Source: an uncultured Alphaproteobacteria bacterium
GTDB lineage: Bacteria; Pseudomonadota; Alphaproteobacteria; RF32; CAG-239
Assembly: GCA_910580155.1 (NCBI GenBank)
Contig: CAJTWX010000086.1
Location: 1 to 5,560, forward strand
DNA length: 5,560 nucleotides
Reading direction: 5' to 3'
Part shown: positions 4,897-5,560 of the stretch, one piece after another
Numbering within the stretch: the stretch's first letter is position 1
Layout: each line of letters opens with the position of its first letter
Notes under the pieces: model-generated
The model's input: only the letters and a program-made list of their open reading frames with translations
What the model was told of the DNA's origin: nothing
The model's database searches: none
Program-made: the position numbers and the translations under genes

Positions 4897-5274
4897 TTAC
4901 AACACATTAAGCAAAAGCTGATTTTCCCAATTATCAATATATAAAAATTCTTCAGGTTGGAGCTGCTCTTTTACAAGTATTTCTTTAATCTTTTGCTCTT
5001 TTATTTTAACCGTATCAACGATATTGAGCACATCTTTAATTTGTTTAAGCATTTCCACATTTTGACCTAACGTTAGTTTTTCAATATTACCTATTTTTAG
5101 TGCTGGTTGATTTCTCATTATACGAAGAATGTTATGATAAAAGATTCTCGTAGCATTCAAAATTCGACAGCCGCACTCTTGGTATTCGCCAAAAGGATGA
5201 TATAATATATCGTTGCAGGCACTATCTATCATTGTTTTTAATTCATCAATTTCGGTTGCTTTTGTTGTATTCAT
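4897..5274 (-). CDS. Hypothetical protein, 125 residues, not recognised
   Basis: I do not recognise this protein. From the preferred start it has 125 residues, no signal peptide or membrane segment, and looks mostly alpha-helical. A CGC pair of cysteines (C34, C36) and C20 lie in the N-terminal third. A Lys/Glu-rich, possibly coiled stretch spans about 73-104 (VKIKEQKIKEILVKEQ), and the acidic tail ends NWENQLLLNVL. The start is ATG at 5272-5274: AAGGAG (5281-5286) sits 6 nt upstream, inside the frame that would begin at 5325. The 5325 ATG also falls within the candidate promoter. The clear ribosome site and codon structure make it likely real. It precedes the serine dehydratase on the same strand by 97 nt without a visible terminator, but the dehydratase has its own -10 box, so a functional link is not established. 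Confidence 0.7.
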   Translation of the reverse strand: MNTTKATEIDELKTMIDSACNDILYHPFGEYQECGCRILNATRIFYHNILRIMRNQPALKIGNIEKLTLGQNVEMLKQIKDVLNIVDTVKIKEQKIKEILVKEQLQPEEFLYIDNWENQLLLNVL

Positions 5275-5313
5275 TTCATTCTCCTTTGAAATGTTTTTTA
5301 TTTTTACAACATT

Positions 5314-5341
5314 TGTATATATCATTTATTTTAAAATGCAA
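5314..5341 (-). promoter_or_regulatory. Weak candidate promoter of the 125-residue protein gene
   Basis: Minus-strand TTGCAT (5341-5336), 16 nt, TATACA (5319-5314). The start would be near 5307, about 33 nt before the ATG at 5274. The hexamers match the consensus only partly and the region is very AT-rich, so this is a suggestion. Confidence 0.3.
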
Positions 5342-5470
5342 CCATTATTTATATTTTTAATAATTTAGCTCGCATTACTAAAATATACTTCATTGTTTTG
5401 AATTTTTCAGATTTTATTATAGTGTTTTTTTTATAATTTTCGCCTTATATCAACATTGCGAGTTTTTTGG
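5326..5470. other. AT-rich intergenic region without a supported gene
   Basis: About 145 nt of strongly AT-rich DNA between the 125-residue gene and the possible gene end at 5471. Neither strand holds an open frame of useful length with a ribosome site. A minus-strand TATAAT (5421-5416) occurs without a matching -35. A 6-bp inverted match CTCGCA/TGCGAG (5369-5374, 5457-5462) is too short and far apart to interpret. No clear terminator is seen for the gene ending at 5471. Confidence 0.6.
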
Positions 5471-5560
5471 TTATAATAATTGGTATATTAGTAAAAAGAC
5501 CATAAATATTACAGCTGTTTTATTATCAAAATAAGCTAATTCCGCCCCAATACGGTGTTG
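5471..5560 (-). CDS. Possible C-terminal end of a membrane protein (partial)
   Basis: From the right edge the minus strand stays open for 29 codons before TAA at 5473-5471, whereas the other two minus frames stop within the first 33 nt. The tail reads …RIGAELAYFDNKTAV, then a hydrophobic stretch IFMVFLLIYQLL at the very end, like the last transmembrane helix of an inner-membrane protein. GC content drops just past the stop, as at a real gene boundary. There is no start in the window and the length is too short to identify a family, so a chance open frame remains possible. Confidence 0.35.
   Translation of the reverse strand, partial: QHRIGAELAYFDNKTAVIFMVFLLIYQLL

Noticed and set aside
5369..5462. 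CTCGCA/TGCGAG inverted match in the right intergenic region
   Set aside because: Six base pairs separated by more than 80 nt, with no terminator tail or promoter symmetry; expected by chance.
1..5560. CRISPR array, insertion sequence, defence or toxin-antitoxin system
   Set aside because: No regularly spaced repeats, transposase, target duplications or paired small genes are visible; the nucleotidyltransferase lacks a HEPN partner.

Overview
The window reads as an ordinary chromosomal housekeeping stretch of a low-GC bacterium, most likely an alphaproteobacterium. The evidence for that is the pair dusB (a tRNA-dihydrouridine synthase, the old nifR3) and trkA at the left end. In many alphaproteobacteria these two genes flank the ntrB-ntrC-ntrY-ntrX nitrogen-regulation genes. 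Here they are fused directly by an ATGA stop/start overlap with nothing between them. The assignment is an inference from gene order and protein character, and no 16S or other marker is present. AT-rich intergenic DNA and small single-gene units suit a reduced or host-associated genome, but do not prove it.

Layout. Positions 1-1981 (+): the 3' part of dusB, then complete trkA, the NAD-binding peripheral subunit of a Trk/Ktr-type potassium uptake system. Everything after that lies on the minus strand. 2013-2597 is a stand-alone Pol-beta/MNT-superfamily nucleotidyltransferase-like protein of unknown substrate. 2753-2829 is tRNA-Val(UAC) with encoded CCA, a good promoter and its own terminator. 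2986-3258 is an HU-type nucleoid protein with a GTG start and a strong terminator. 3429-4799 is a single-chain iron-sulfur L-serine dehydratase. 4897-5274 is a 125-residue protein I do not recognise. From 5471 to the right edge there may be the C-terminal tail of a further minus-strand gene ending in a hydrophobic helix.

The genes do not form one pathway: tRNA modification, potassium uptake control, translation, nucleoid structure and serine catabolism sit side by side, mostly as separately promoted and terminated units. Three start codons are reassigned from the longest reading frame because the Shine-Dalgarno site lies inside the longer frame: the nucleotidyltransferase, HU and the 125-residue protein.

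The most interesting non-coding structure is on the minus strand between tRNA-Val and the nucleotidyltransferase (2651-2715). A perfect extended -10 box is followed about 50 nt later by an intrinsic terminator, with mutually exclusive hairpins between. This could be a tiny independent RNA or an attenuator-type leader. Secondary points are an A-C mismatch in the T stem of the tRNA, an inverted repeat bracketing a candidate HU promoter, and a degraded nucleotide-binding loop in the second half of TrkA. I see no mobile element, CRISPR array or defence system, and no clear sign of a previously undescribed protein system.
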